From: Grimontia celer
Lineage (GTDB): Bacteria > Pseudomonadota > Gammaproteobacteria > Enterobacterales > Vibrionaceae
Direction of reading: 5' to 3'
Length of the DNA stretch: 64,000 nucleotides
Assembly (NCBI RefSeq): GCF_900055185.1
Contig: NZ_FIZX01000001.1
Location: forward strand, 1,240,001-1,304,000
How positions within the stretch are numbered: position 1 is the stretch's first letter; each line of letters starts with the position of its first letter. This document shows positions 46,517-56,817 of this stretch, one piece after another. Position numbers and translations under genes: made by a program. The notes below the pieces were generated by a model. It ran no database searches, was not told the DNA's origin, and worked only from the letters and a program-made list of their open reading frames with translations.

Positions 46517-47353
46517 ATGACAACCGTATATGGAATTGAGTTCGACTATGTGAAGTTTGGTACAGAAGATGATGACACCCTAAACGGTGACAATGGCAAT
46601 GGATTTATTAATGGCTTCGATGGCGCCGATACCATCATTGGCTTTGGTGGTGGCGATCTGATCTTGGGTGATGATATCCCTCTTGAAGACTATGTTGATA
46701 TCGACAGCCAGGCATTTGAAGACACTGTGTCGATGCTTTATCAGTCTATTCAGGAAGAAGACTTTTCTTGGACCGCGCCTTCAGACGTAAAGTACGCATT
46801 AGCAGGAATTCAAGATTTTCTTGTTGAGAATCAAGACTTCCTTACCCTGCTTGCAACGCAGGGAGACGACGACACTCTTATTGGTGGTGCTGGTAACGAC
46901 ATTCTCTATGGCGGTGCTGGCGATGATGTCGTTCGGGGTGGAACAGGCCAAGATATTTTAATTGGTTTAGCTGGGGATAATGCGCTTCTTGGCGGTGATG
47001 GTGATGATGTTATTGTAGGTGGTATTGGAAATGACCGTTTGTTTGGTAATACCGGCAATGACTACTTGATTGGTACCAGTGGTTCAGATTTTTATTTTGG
47101 CGGAGATGGTGCGGATTACTTTGTCTTCACTACTTTACTCGACGGGGAGGTCAGTGAAGACCGTATCGTAGACTTCGAGCAAGGTATTGATAAAGTGGTG
47201 CTGTTTAATGTCGCCAGTAGTTTTGAAGATTTGACGATAACTCAACGCGGCCCAACTGTTGAGCTTCAAATCGGTGAAGATCACTCCATAGTTTTCAACA
47301 ACTCTCGTCTAGATGAGTTTTCAAGTGATGATTTTATGTTCTACAACGTTTAA
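46517..47353 (+). CDS. Small RTX-type calcium-binding secreted protein
   Basis: A 278-residue acidic protein with glycine-rich RTX nonapeptides in two blocks: about 15-50 (DDTLNGDNG, GADTIIGFG) and about 117-200 (GGAGNDILYG, GGDGDDVIVG and others). A 60-residue non-repeat helix-prone segment separates them. The C-terminus (SSDDFMFYNV) resembles a type I secretion signal, and there is no signal peptide. It may be exported by a type I system encoded elsewhere. There is no recognisable toxin, protease or lipase domain, so function is unknown. GGAGAT precedes ATG 46517. Confidence 0.85.
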   Translation: MTTVYGIEFDYVKFGTEDDDTLNGDNGNGFINGFDGADTIIGFGGGDLILGDDIPLEDYVDIDSQAFEDTVSMLYQSIQEEDFSWTAPSDVKYALAGIQDFLVENQDFLTLLATQGDDDTLIGGAGNDILYGGAGDDVVRGGTGQDILIGLAGDNALLGGDGDDVIVGGIGNDRLFGNTGNDYLIGTSGSDFYFGGDGADYFVFTTLLDGEVSEDRIVDFEQGIDKVVLFNVASSFEDLTITQRGPTVELQIGEDHSIVFNNSRLDEFSSDDFMFYNV

Positions 47354-47410
47354 ATAACGTTAAACAGGCAAACTCCTGCGTCTACGACTTTAGGATAATG
47401 TCTTTATAGT

Positions 47411-47525
47411 GAGAACATAAGTCCCTAGGAATTATGGCGAAATAGATCGCACTGAGTCCGAAATCAGTTTTGTAGTGCGGTCGTCTGCCAATACTACCTT
47501 GCGCGCCCGATGGCGCGCTTTTTTT
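47411..47525 (+). ncRNA. Candidate small RNA or structured 3' UTR
   Basis: A -10-like TATAGT at 47405-47410 precedes a stretch containing a nine-pair stem (GATCGCACT at 47445-47453 with AGTGCGGTC at 47474-47482), an alternative inner pairing ACTGA/TCAGT, and then a perfect terminator. No -35 box is clear. It could also be the structured tail of the RTX mRNA, whose stop is 57 bases upstream. No known RNA family was recognised. Confidence 0.4.
47501..47525 (+). terminator. Strong terminator after RTX gene / candidate RNA
   Basis: GCGCGCC and GGCGCGC pair around four bases and are followed by seven Ts. Confidence 0.85.
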
Positions 47526-47748
47526 ATTCTATCTACACACTCATTCTTTCTGCGAAGATCCTTTTATTTAGAGCGCAACATAAAATACGGTTACGTAACA
47601 GTACGTTCCGGTTGCTAGGACAAATTTTTTCCCGTTGTTTGTTTTTTGAATGTCTGCTTGAAGTACCTTTTCCTTCAGCTTTTGTAAATACGGTTTACAT
47701 CACGTTTCTTTGTCGCGTACTCTTTGATAAGACAAGAGATCAGAGGAT

Positions 47749-48210
47749 ATGACATCTATGTTTTCAAAACTGTCTTCGATTCTAAAAGAAGTTTTTTCCG
47801 AAGAAGGTGGCAGTGCCACATCAAATGAAATGCGCTACCAGCGCGCAATGGCAGGCTTGCTCTGTGAAGTTGCGGGCGCTGATCATCAACTCGATCCCCG
47901 AGAAGAAACAGCCAAAATCAGCCTACTCTGCTCATTGCTGGATGTTGATGAAAAGGAAGCCAGTCTCTTGGTAGAGGAAGCCCGAGGAGATAGCGAACAC
48001 TCAGTTTCTCTTTATGACTACACGGACAAGTTGCGTCAATTAGAACAAAGCCAACGCTACGACTTGGTCAAGGCGATGTGGGAAGTGGCGTATGCAGATG
48101 GTGAACTGGATCCACTGGAGGACTCAGTGATCCGCAAAACCGCTGAACTGCTATATCTGGACCATGCATTGTTTATTAAAGCAAAGTTAGAAGCGTCAGG
48201 GCAAAGTTAA
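47749..48210 (+). CDS. TerB-family protein
   Basis: A 153-residue helical acidic protein with the TerB-like core: a helix with LLCEVAGADHQLDPREE (about 37-53) and its repeat MWEVAYADGELDPLEDSVIRKTAELL (about 113-138). The Asp/Glu-rich loops are probable metal-binding sites. Members are linked to tellurite or stress response, but function is unproven. No other ter gene is present. AGAGGAT precedes ATG 47749. Confidence 0.85.
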   Translation: MTSMFSKLSSILKEVFSEEGGSATSNEMRYQRAMAGLLCEVAGADHQLDPREETAKISLLCSLLDVDEKEASLLVEEARGDSEHSVSLYDYTDKLRQLEQSQRYDLVKAMWEVAYADGELDPLEDSVIRKTAELLYLDHALFIKAKLEASGQS

Positions 48211-48223
48211 TCTGCCCCTGTCA

Positions 48224-49096
48224 TTATGTGCTCGTAGAAATACATGATGAATATGATGTTGCAACAGGACCGTTTGGAGCCGAAGAGCCGTCCAGCAATG
48301 ATATTGAATCGTAATTCGAACCACTTGCAGTGGCGCTCCAATATGAGTAATTCCCTACTGGCCAACCATACCCTGTGTACATGTTGCCGAGGGCTGTAAA
48401 CAGGCCGCTCAATTGAGTGTTGGTTGCTACAGCCCAATCCGTTCGGCCAGCAAAAGAAATGGATGCAAGCTTCTCACACCATTCTCTCGAGTCGAACCAG
48501 TTGAAAAGCATAAATCGCCCTCCACTTGGGCCGCTAACACCATCCCCAATTTCGCTTTCACTTAGGAAAGTAATATCAAGTGCATCCACTGCGGCCAAAC
48601 TGGGTGCTGAAGTAAACCAGTTATTGCTGCTGTCTTGGGCAATTTTCAAACAGGCCCCACTAGCTATCGTGTTATCCGAGTTATTGACCGATGAAGAATA
48701 AGCCGAGCCAAAAGTATGCCCACAAACTACTGAAGCAACGACAGTCAATGAAGACGCAGAGCTAGTGACACCAGATAGTGACGCGGTAATGTTAACAGTC
48801 CCTGCGTTTGAAAACGTTGCCAAACCATTGCTATCCAAATCGGCAACAGCGCTGTTCGATGACGACCAGCTAACATCATTGGTAATATCCGCCTCTGTAC
48901 CGTCGCTATAGCGACCGACAGCCTTAAAGCTCTGATTTGTGAAAGCTGTAACTGAAGAAGGCGTGACATCGATATGTGCGAGCGTTGAACTGGATGATGT
49001 CCCAGTCCCTGAGCCTGATGTATAAGTGATATTGTCGTCTTTGCATGCAGTGAAGAGAGGTAATAGAACTGCTGGTACAACAAGGTTAAAACGCAT
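48224..49096 (-). CDS. Ig-like (BIG2) and Lcl-type domain lipoprotein
   Basis: A 290-residue lipoprotein: lipobox LFTAC with Cys18, a Ser/Gly/Thr linker, a bacterial Ig-like domain (about 40-125; HIDVTPSSVTAFTNQSF, YSDGTEADITNDVSWSSSN), and a C-terminal DUF1566/Lcl-type domain (about 165-285; WRTDW-like GRTDWAVATNTQLSGL, YWSAT). The last is seen in surface proteins, some with glycan-binding roles. A surface-exposed adhesion or binding role is an inference. ATG 49096 (with GGGG upstream) starts the signal peptide; the frame is open 22 codons further. Confidence 0.82.
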   Translation of the reverse strand: MRFNLVVPAVLLPLFTACKDDNITYTSGSGTGTSSSSTLAHIDVTPSSVTAFTNQSFKAVGRYSDGTEADITNDVSWSSSNSAVADLDSNGLATFSNAGTVNITASLSGVTSSASSLTVVASVVCGHTFGSAYSSSVNNSDNTIASGACLKIAQDSSNNWFTSAPSLAAVDALDITFLSESEIGDGVSGPSGGRFMLFNWFDSREWCEKLASISFAGRTDWAVATNTQLSGLFTALGNMYTGYGWPVGNYSYWSATASGSNYDSISLLDGSSAPNGPVATSYSSCISTST

Positions 49097-49146
49097 AACA
49101 ACCCCATCCAATAATACTGTTCGTCTCCATAATGAGACTAATAAAA

Positions 49147-49175
49147 GTATTAGTAGAAGCAATAATATGCGTCAA
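49147..49175 (-). promoter_or_regulatory. Probable promoter of the Ig-like lipoprotein gene
   Basis: On the reverse strand TTGACG (49175-49170), a 17-base spacer and TAATAC (49152-49147) form a good sigma-70 promoter, about 50 bases before the ATG. The -10 lies in a small inverted repeat (CTAATA/TATTAG). Confidence 0.6.
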
Positions 49176-49180
49176 CGTGC

Positions 49181-49936
49181 TTATTCGGACACAATTAATA
49201 TTCGACCATCAACCTCTACACGACGAAGTTGAGCGCCGAATGTTTCCTCGAGCGTTTCCACATTCATTACGTCACTGGGTTTGCCTTGTGTAACGATATG
49301 GCCGTTTTTTAGCAATACGACTCGGTCAGCATCGGATAAGGTTCGGTTGATATCATGATTAGACATCACCACCGCAATCCCCTTATCTGCAATCTTTCGG
49401 ACGATTTTGTACATTACGCTTTGCTGCGCAATGTCCAATGCCGTGGCGGGCTCATCAAGTATCAGTAGTTTTCCTTCGGGGTTGATATTCGGCCAAATCT
49501 GCAAACACACACCAGCTAGACGGACACGCTGCCATTCACCACCGGAGAGCTGCTCCGTACTGCGGTTTAGTTTGTCTGATATCCCCAGTAATTCGCAAAC
49601 CTCAATCACTGCGCGCTCCGCTGATGATGGAGCGAGCTGTGGGATGGCTGACAAACTCAGGTTTAGGTATTGATAAACACCAATAGCAAAAGCGGGTTTC
49701 TGTTGCTGGCTGAGGTATGCACGCTGACGGGCAAGAGACATGCTGTCGATTTCGGATAAATCTTCTCTATCCAACTCAATACTTCCCTGCCCTTCAATCA
49801 GGCCCGAAAGGAGCTCTAGCAGAGTACTTTTTCCACTCCCATTGGGCCCCAACAGATGAACGATCTCACCTTTATCGACGTTGAAATTCAGTGGTAAAAG
49901 GCGCGTGCCTAGCGCAATGTTTTTTGCATTGATCAT
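49181..49936 (-). CDS. btuD: Vitamin B12 import ATP-binding protein
   Basis: A 251-residue ABC ATPase with Walker [10 protein letters not shown], signature [12 protein letters not shown] (the tryptophan variant typical of BtuD), Walker B LLILDEP and H-loop NHD. It powers cobalamin uptake through BtuC. ATG 49936 overlaps the btuC stop by four bases; the in-frame start seven codons earlier lies inside btuC. btuF and btuB are not in the window. Confidence 0.93.
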   Translation of the reverse strand: MINAKNIALGTRLLPLNFNVDKGEIVHLLGPNGSGKSTLLELLSGLIEGQGSIELDREDLSEIDSMSLARQRAYLSQQQKPAFAIGVYQYLNLSLSAIPQLAPSSAERAVIEVCELLGISDKLNRSTEQLSGGEWQRVRLAGVCLQIWPNINPEGKLLILDEPATALDIAQQSVMYKIVRKIADKGIAVVMSNHDINRTLSDADRVVLLKNGHIVTQGKPSDVMNVETLEETFGAQLRRVEVDGRILIVSE

Positions 49937-50919
49937 ACGCGTCTCATCAACATCCAAATAAACAGAGGTGCACCTATAGAGGTCGTCACAGCGCCGACTG
50001 GTAACTCAGCCTCTGCAATTGCCATACGTCCAATCGTATCTGCAACCAGCATCAAAGCTGCCCCAGAAACTGCTGACAGGGGTAAAAGAAACTTGTTTTC
50101 AGTTCCCAACCATAGGCGAAGAAAATGAGGCACGACCAAACCGACAAAACCAATGACGCCAGCCATCGCGACAGAAGCACCAACTAATAAGCTGACGAGT
50201 AGAATCAAGCGCCATCTTAATGAATCTGTATCCAACCCAAGTTGTTTGGCTTGCATTTCTCCAAGCATCATCAGATCGAGCTTCTTGCCTTGAAAGCAAA
50301 GCCAAGCAAGAGCAGGAACGACGATAATGGTCAGCGTTAACTGAGCCCAATGCACACCAGACAAGCTTCCCATCAACCAATACATCAGTTGACGCAAATT
50401 CAGGTCAGAACTGAAATAGAACGCCCAGGTGACAATAGCACCAGAGAGAATCCCCAGTGCAACACCAATCAATAATAGCCTTGCTGTAGACATGGCCCGT
50501 CTTCTTGCCAACATGACAAGAATCGCGGTAAACACCAGCGCACCGGCCATCGCTGCGCTCATTAGTCCATAAGGCGTGGCAAGTGCCGGGAACAGAAACA
50601 TGACAACAACCAGGGCAAGGCTCGCACCGCCAGAGATACCCAGTACGCCAGGCTCCGCCAAGGGGTTACCCAGTAAAACCTGTAATACACCGCCAGATAC
50701 TGCCAATGATGCGCCAATCACAATTGCAGCGATGACGCGAGGCACACGTAGCTCGATCAACAATTGTTGCTCCAAAGGAGAACTTAAAGAGAATGGTGAT
50801 ATCCAGATTTCGCCAGCAGACAATGAAAGCAGCACACTAACAGTGAGAAGACATAGTGAGATGATAAGTGCAGCATGCCAGCGCCTTTCCCGACGCTGGA
50901 CAAGTTGAAGTAAATGCAT
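49933..50919 (-). CDS. btuC: Vitamin B12 ABC transporter permease
   Basis: A 328-residue FecCD/BtuC-type permease with about ten membrane helices. Family signatures [34 protein letters not shown] and [13 protein letters not shown] are clear. It forms the inner-membrane channel for cobalamin with BtuD and BtuF. No cobalamin riboswitch fits in the 63 bases between it and astE. Confidence 0.93.
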   Translation of the reverse strand: MHLLQLVQRRERRWHAALIISLCLLTVSVLLSLSAGEIWISPFSLSSPLEQQLLIELRVPRVIAAIVIGASLAVSGGVLQVLLGNPLAEPGVLGISGGASLALVVVMFLFPALATPYGLMSAAMAGALVFTAILVMLARRRAMSTARLLLIGVALGILSGAIVTWAFYFSSDLNLRQLMYWLMGSLSGVHWAQLTLTIIVVPALAWLCFQGKKLDLMMLGEMQAKQLGLDTDSLRWRLILLVSLLVGASVAMAGVIGFVGLVVPHFLRLWLGTENKFLLPLSAVSGAALMLVADTIGRMAIAEAELPVGAVTTSIGAPLFIWMLMRRV

Positions 50920-50982
50920 GGTTTTCGGGTTTTAATCGCGATTGCCGCCAACCATACATAGAACAGATGGAAATGAAAAGCG

Positions 50983-52032
50983 CTAACTGAAGGCGACAGG
51001 CCCCGGATCGCGTTCTACGTTGACGTAGAGCGGTTCTGATAGATTTGGCTCGAACGGCTGAACCAACAACGCAGCGCGTTGCCCTATCGCGACTTTTGAA
51101 TTTGGAAACACTACTGCTTCACCGCCCGCGATAGCTGAATATACGGTCCCGTTTTCCTCCGCTAACTGTTCACCTTCAGCAAAGTATGTAAAGTTTGCCG
51201 CATCATCACTAAAAGCAAGATTAAAGGCATCACTTGTTTTGGTGATGGTTCGCGTCACTTTATAGTTGGAGAACCCTTTTTCTGTAGGAGGTGCCGGAAG
51301 GGTCTCTCCGCACAGCAACGCAACCAATGCATCACGCAATGGTTTAAACTCTTCCATATTATTCTCATACAAACGGGCAACACGGCCCATTTCAAAGGTC
51401 GCTGCCAACGCGCCGAACTTTTCGGCACTGTACCAACTGAACGTTGATGAAGGCGTTCGGCTCAGCATAACAGCATCCATGTGCGACGCTTTCAGAAAGC
51501 TTACAAGCGGCCTGATATCCGTAGCTTGGGTTGATGCAGGTACAACACCAAACATATAGTGCTCAGACGCCCTGATGGCACTGTGCAAATCAAAGTGCCA
51601 TGGCTCTTCGGTACCCTTCTTAAAGAAAACCTGCACTTGTTCCTGTAGATTGTTTGCAAGCTCGCACTCTTTGTTTCTCAAAGGATTTGTGTCAGCAAAC
51701 AAACGGTTCAGATTTTCCTCAATAAAGCGTGTGTGAGCGTGAATGGCATCTGGATGGGCAATGATAAGAAGTAAACGAGATGTAGGCTGAAATGCTTCAT
51801 CGAGAATACTGGAAACCAAGTCGTCTACAAGCTCGATAGGTGCTGTTTCGTCACCGTGAATACCCGACGATATCACAATGGCTTTATCAGACTCTGGTGG
51901 TGTTATTTCAACAACGCCAATCGCGTTGTGACTGACAATGACACCGTTAGAAAGCGTTATGCTGTTGGGAGTAAATATTTTGGGTGGAAATAGCGTGTGC
52001 TTTAGAAAGCCCCCGGAGAGTTGACTATCCAT
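50983..52032 (-). CDS. astE: Succinylglutamate desuccinylase
   Basis: A 349-residue zinc enzyme that splits N-succinylglutamate to succinate and glutamate, the last step of arginine degradation by the AST pathway. Zinc and catalytic motifs: GIHGDETAP (His and Glu ligands), NLNRLF, DLHSAIR (His ligand) and TFEMGRVA (catalytic Glu). The frame opens 31 codons upstream; ATG 52032 (MDSQLSGG) has GGACAG upstream and the usual length. astCADB are not in the window. Confidence 0.92.
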   Translation of the reverse strand: MDSQLSGGFLKHTLFPPKIFTPNSITLSNGVIVSHNAIGVVEITPPESDKAIVISSGIHGDETAPIELVDDLVSSILDEAFQPTSRLLLIIAHPDAIHAHTRFIEENLNRLFADTNPLRNKECELANNLQEQVQVFFKKGTEEPWHFDLHSAIRASEHYMFGVVPASTQATDIRPLVSFLKASHMDAVMLSRTPSSTFSWYSAEKFGALAATFEMGRVARLYENNMEEFKPLRDALVALLCGETLPAPPTEKGFSNYKVTRTITKTSDAFNLAFSDDAANFTYFAEGEQLAEENGTVYSAIAGGEAVVFPNSKVAIGQRAALLVQPFEPNLSEPLYVNVERDPGPVAFS

Positions 52033-52165
52033 TTCAAGCTGTCCTTTTTGTTTTATATATTCTTCGTATCTCACCTCCAATATACAAATTAAACACACTG
52101 ATAACAAACGCAATTGGACGCCCATACCGCAATCCGACGAGGTCGACAGACCCTATCCTACAGAC

Positions 52166-52197
52166 AATAAAAAACCGCGGTTAAATAACCACGGTTC
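52166..52197 (-). terminator. Terminator after ihfA
   Basis: On the reverse strand, AACCGTGGTTA and TAACCGCGGTT pair with one mismatch and are followed by a T run. Confidence 0.75.
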
Positions 52198-52220
52198 TTT
52201 GGAAAACTCTCGTACGACGA

Positions 52221-52517
52221 TTAGTTATCTACTTTGGCTTTTTCGACACGTGCCTTCAGTTTTTGGCCCGGACGGAAAGTAACAACGCGACGCGCCGTGA
52301 TAGGAATATCTTCGCCCGTCTTTGGGTTACGGCCAGGACGTTCGTTCTTTTCACGAAGATCAAAATTTCCGAAGCCAGACAACTTGACTTGTTCGCCACT
52401 TTCTAACGCCTTACGAACTTCTTCGAAAAACGCTTCGACAGTTTCCTTGGCGTCCCGCTTGCTCATCCCGACGTTCTCAAACAGGTTCTCAGCCAAATCG
52501 GCCTTGGTGAGCGCCAT
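52221..52517 (-). CDS. ihfA: Integration host factor subunit alpha
   Basis: A 98-residue DNA-bending protein. [39 protein letters not shown] (roughly residues 45-69) and [14 protein letters not shown] are diagnostic for IhfA, including the Pro of the beta-arm that intercalates DNA. With IhfB it shapes promoters, recombination sites and replication origins. It lies downstream of pheST as in E. coli, but with a terminator and about 410 bases between them. Confidence 0.96.
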   Translation of the reverse strand: MALTKADLAENLFENVGMSKRDAKETVEAFFEEVRKALESGEQVKLSGFGNFDLREKNERPGRNPKTGEDIPITARRVVTFRPGQKLKARVEKAKVDN

Positions 52518-52927
52518 AGGTCATTCCCTCAAGAAATGTTGAACACAAATGTGATACGTCGTATCTACACCACGATTGCACTGCAAAAGAATTATTCACT
52601 TGCTCCTTCGTCGGGCAGCATAATCTCTAGCAGCAACTTACGAACAGTGTAAGCCAACTGGCTGATTTGCGCCAACTTTTTTCCATATCATTATTTGGAA
52701 CAGTGCTCTGTTTATGAGCTTTTCATTCTTAAGGCATGCATAAAAACTGAGACACGTTATTGTGAATATAGTCATTAAGTGATGTTTTTACAGAGGTTTT
52801 AATCGTTTGCTTGGTGCAACTTGTTAAGATTCTGATAAAACATAGATTTATCAAAACGATACGTGTTAGAACTTTTAGACATAAAAAAAGCAGCCATCAG
52901 GCTGCTTTTTTATTAACATTTTTGTAA
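52518..52927. other. Gap between pheT and ihfA
   Basis: About 410 bases. It holds the pheT terminator, an inverted repeat TGATAAA-N7-TTTATCA at 52833-52853 and presumably the ihfA promoter. No gene is supported. Confidence 0.5.
52883..52911 (-). terminator. Terminator after pheT
   Basis: AAAAAAGCAGCC and GGCTGCTTTTTT pair around ATCA about 20 bases after the pheT stop. T tracts occur on both strands. Confidence 0.88.
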
Positions 52928-55318
52928 TTAGTCGCGAAGATGCGCGCCAAATTTGTCGCCGAGCAATGCAACAACCGATGCAACCGCCTCAGAAATATCA
53001 CTTTCTTCAAGTGTGCGTTCGGTTGATTGAAGGCTCAATGCAATCGCCAAACTCTTCTTACCGTCTTCAACACCCTTACCTTTGTAAAGGTCAAACAGCT
53101 TAGAACCCGTGATCAATGCATTATCGGTCTCCAGACATGCGCGTACGACAGCTTCAGACTCAACGTCGTCAGCAACAATAACTGCGATGTCACGACGGTT
53201 CGCTGGGAACTTGGAGATAACAACTGCTTCTGGAATCACACGCTTATTGATCGCAGACCATTCGATTTCGAAAACGATGGTACGGCCGTTCAAGCCAAAC
53301 TTTCGCTCAAGTTCCGGGTGAACAGTACCGATGTAACCCACCACTTCGCCACCAACTTCAATCGCTGCAGATTGACCCGGGTGCAGCGCAGGGTGTTTCG
53401 CCGCTTTGAAGCTGTAGTTCAGCTCGTTTGCGGTCAACTCCAGAATCGCTTCCAGATCACCTTTCAGGTCAAAGAAATCAACAGTGTTGGTAGCAATATC
53501 CCAATGCTCTTCAGAACGAGGACCTGCAATAACACCTGCCAGCATCATTTCTTGCAGCATGCCGTTCTCAGCACCTTCTGCAGGAATAAAACGCAGACCT
53601 GCTTCAAACAGACGAACGCGTGGCTGCTGACGTTTTTGGTTGTAAGCAACCGTGTTCAACAAGCCAGTCCAAAGGCTCAGGCGCATTGCTGACATATCTG
53701 CAGAAATTGGGTTCGGCAGAACCAAAGGCTCTACGTCTGGCACAATCAGTTTTTGTTGGTTTGGCTCTACGAAGCTATAAGTGATCGCTTCATGATAACC
53801 ACGGTCAACCAGCAGATCACGAACGCGCTTCAGAGGCTGATTAGCTTCTTTGTGTTCGTTCATGTTCAGAGATGCAACTGGCGCTTGGTTTGGAATGTTG
53901 TCGTAACCGTAGATACGGCCAACTTCTTCAATCAAGTCTTGCTCAATCGCCATGTCGAAACGCCAAGATGGTGCTTTCGCTGACCAACCTTGCTCAGTGG
54001 TTTCAACTACGCAGCCCAGACGGCTCAGGATTTCCACTACATCTTCAGAAGAAATGTGGTGGCCCAGCAGGTTGTCCAGTTTGGTTCGACGCAGTGCAAT
54101 GGTGTTCGCTTTAGGCAGGTGTTCTTCAGACTCCTGACCAACGATCTCTCCTGCTTTACCGCCACAGATGTCGATAAGCAGTTGCGTCGCACGCTCCATT
54201 GCGTAGTTTTGCAGTGTTGAATCAACACCACGCTCAAAGCGGTGTGAAGAATCAGTGTGCAGCCCATAGCTGCGCGCGCGGCCGCGGATCGCGTCTGGTG
54301 CAAAGAATGCTGCTTCCAGAAGAACGTCAGTCGTGGTTTCAGCGTCTACGCCTGAATCCTGACCACCAAAGATACCGGCAATTGCCAGCGCTTTATTGTG
54401 GTCTGCGATAACCAGCGTATTTTCGTTAAGCTCCGCTTCATTACCATCTAGCAGAACCAGTTTCTCGCCTGGTTTAGCCATACGCGCAACGATACCGCCT
54501 TCGATCTTTGCCAGATCGAATGCGTGCATTGGCTGACCTTGCTCCAACATTACATAGTTAGTGATGTCGACGATTGGGTCGATAGAACGGATACCGCTAC
54601 GACGCAGTTTTTCCTGCATCCATAGTGGCGAAGCCGCTTTAACATTTACGTTGCGAACGACACGGCCAAGGTAACGTGGACATGCTGATGGTGCTTCGAT
54701 AGCAACCGAAACTTTGTCGTCGATTGCCGGAGCCACTTTCTCAAACGCTGGCTGGCAAACTTCAGCACGGTTCAGAACGCCTACTTCACGTGCCAGACCT
54801 TTGATGCTCAGACAGTCTGCACGGTTCGCAGTCAGGTCAACATCAATAGTCACATCGTTCAGTTTCAGGAATTCACGGAAGTCGGTACCAATCACTGCAT
54901 CCGCTGGCAGCTCCATGATGCCGTTAGACTCGACATCGATACCCAGCTCTGAGAACGAACACAGCATGCCGTGGGATGGCTGACCGCGTAATTTCGCCTT
55001 CTTAATTTTAAAGTCGCCAGGCAGCACAGCACCAACAGTCGCTACTGCTACTTTCAGGCCTAAACGACAGTTAGGTGCACCACAAACGATGTCCAGCAGT
55101 TCTTCACCGCCAACGTTGACTTTGGTAACACGCAGTTTGTCTGCATCAGGGTGCTGGCCACACTCAACCACTTCACCAACAACAACGCCGGTAAATTCAC
55201 CAGCGACGGCTTCGATGTCGTCTACTTCCAGACCTGCCATGGTGATTTGGTGTGCCAGTTCTTCGCTGTTAACTGCAGGGTTAACCCACTCGCGAAGCCA
55301 GGATTCACTGAATTTCAT
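52928..55318 (-). CDS. pheT: Phenylalanyl-tRNA synthetase beta subunit
   Basis: A 796-residue subunit of the alpha2-beta2 synthetase that charges tRNA-Phe. It has the N-terminal tRNA-binding EMAP-like domain (about 40-150, [19 protein letters not shown]), B3/B4 editing domain (about 215-390), B5 domains, and the C-terminal ferredoxin-like anticodon-binding domain (about 700-795; [14 protein letters not shown]). Length is standard. It follows pheS by 19 bases. Confidence 0.96.
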   Translation of the reverse strand: MKFSESWLREWVNPAVNSEELAHQITMAGLEVDDIEAVAGEFTGVVVGEVVECGQHPDADKLRVTKVNVGGEELLDIVCGAPNCRLGLKVAVATVGAVLPGDFKIKKAKLRGQPSHGMLCSFSELGIDVESNGIMELPADAVIGTDFREFLKLNDVTIDVDLTANRADCLSIKGLAREVGVLNRAEVCQPAFEKVAPAIDDKVSVAIEAPSACPRYLGRVVRNVNVKAASPLWMQEKLRRSGIRSIDPIVDITNYVMLEQGQPMHAFDLAKIEGGIVARMAKPGEKLVLLDGNEAELNENTLVIADHNKALAIAGIFGGQDSGVDAETTTDVLLEAAFFAPDAIRGRARSYGLHTDSSHRFERGVDSTLQNYAMERATQLLIDICGGKAGEIVGQESEEHLPKANTIALRRTKLDNLLGHHISSEDVVEILSRLGCVVETTEQGWSAKAPSWRFDMAIEQDLIEEVGRIYGYDNIPNQAPVASLNMNEHKEANQPLKRVRDLLVDRGYHEAITYSFVEPNQQKLIVPDVEPLVLPNPISADMSAMRLSLWTGLLNTVAYNQKRQQPRVRLFEAGLRFIPAEGAENGMLQEMMLAGVIAGPRSEEHWDIATNTVDFFDLKGDLEAILELTANELNYSFKAAKHPALHPGQSAAIEVGGEVVGYIGTVHPELERKFGLNGRTIVFEIEWSAINKRVIPEAVVISKFPANRRDIAVIVADDVESEAVVRACLETDNALITGSKLFDLYKGKGVEDGKKSLAIALSLQSTERTLEESDISEAVASVVALLGDKFGAHLRD

Positions 55319-55337
55319 TTATCAATTACCCCAATGC

Positions 55338-56817
<1,480 letters not shown>

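Larger units (their letters stand above)
47354..47748. other. Intergenic region with structured RNA candidate
   Basis: About 395 bases between the RTX gene and the TerB-like gene. It holds the candidate RNA and terminator listed separately (47411-47525). After the terminator, a possible promoter for the TerB-like gene (TTTACA, 18-base spacer, TACTCT, around 47693-47725) is visible. Confidence 0.45.

Noticed and set aside
50920-50982. Cobalamin riboswitch ahead of btuC
   Set aside because: The gap is only 63 bases, too short for the riboswitch, and no B12-box-like sequence is visible.
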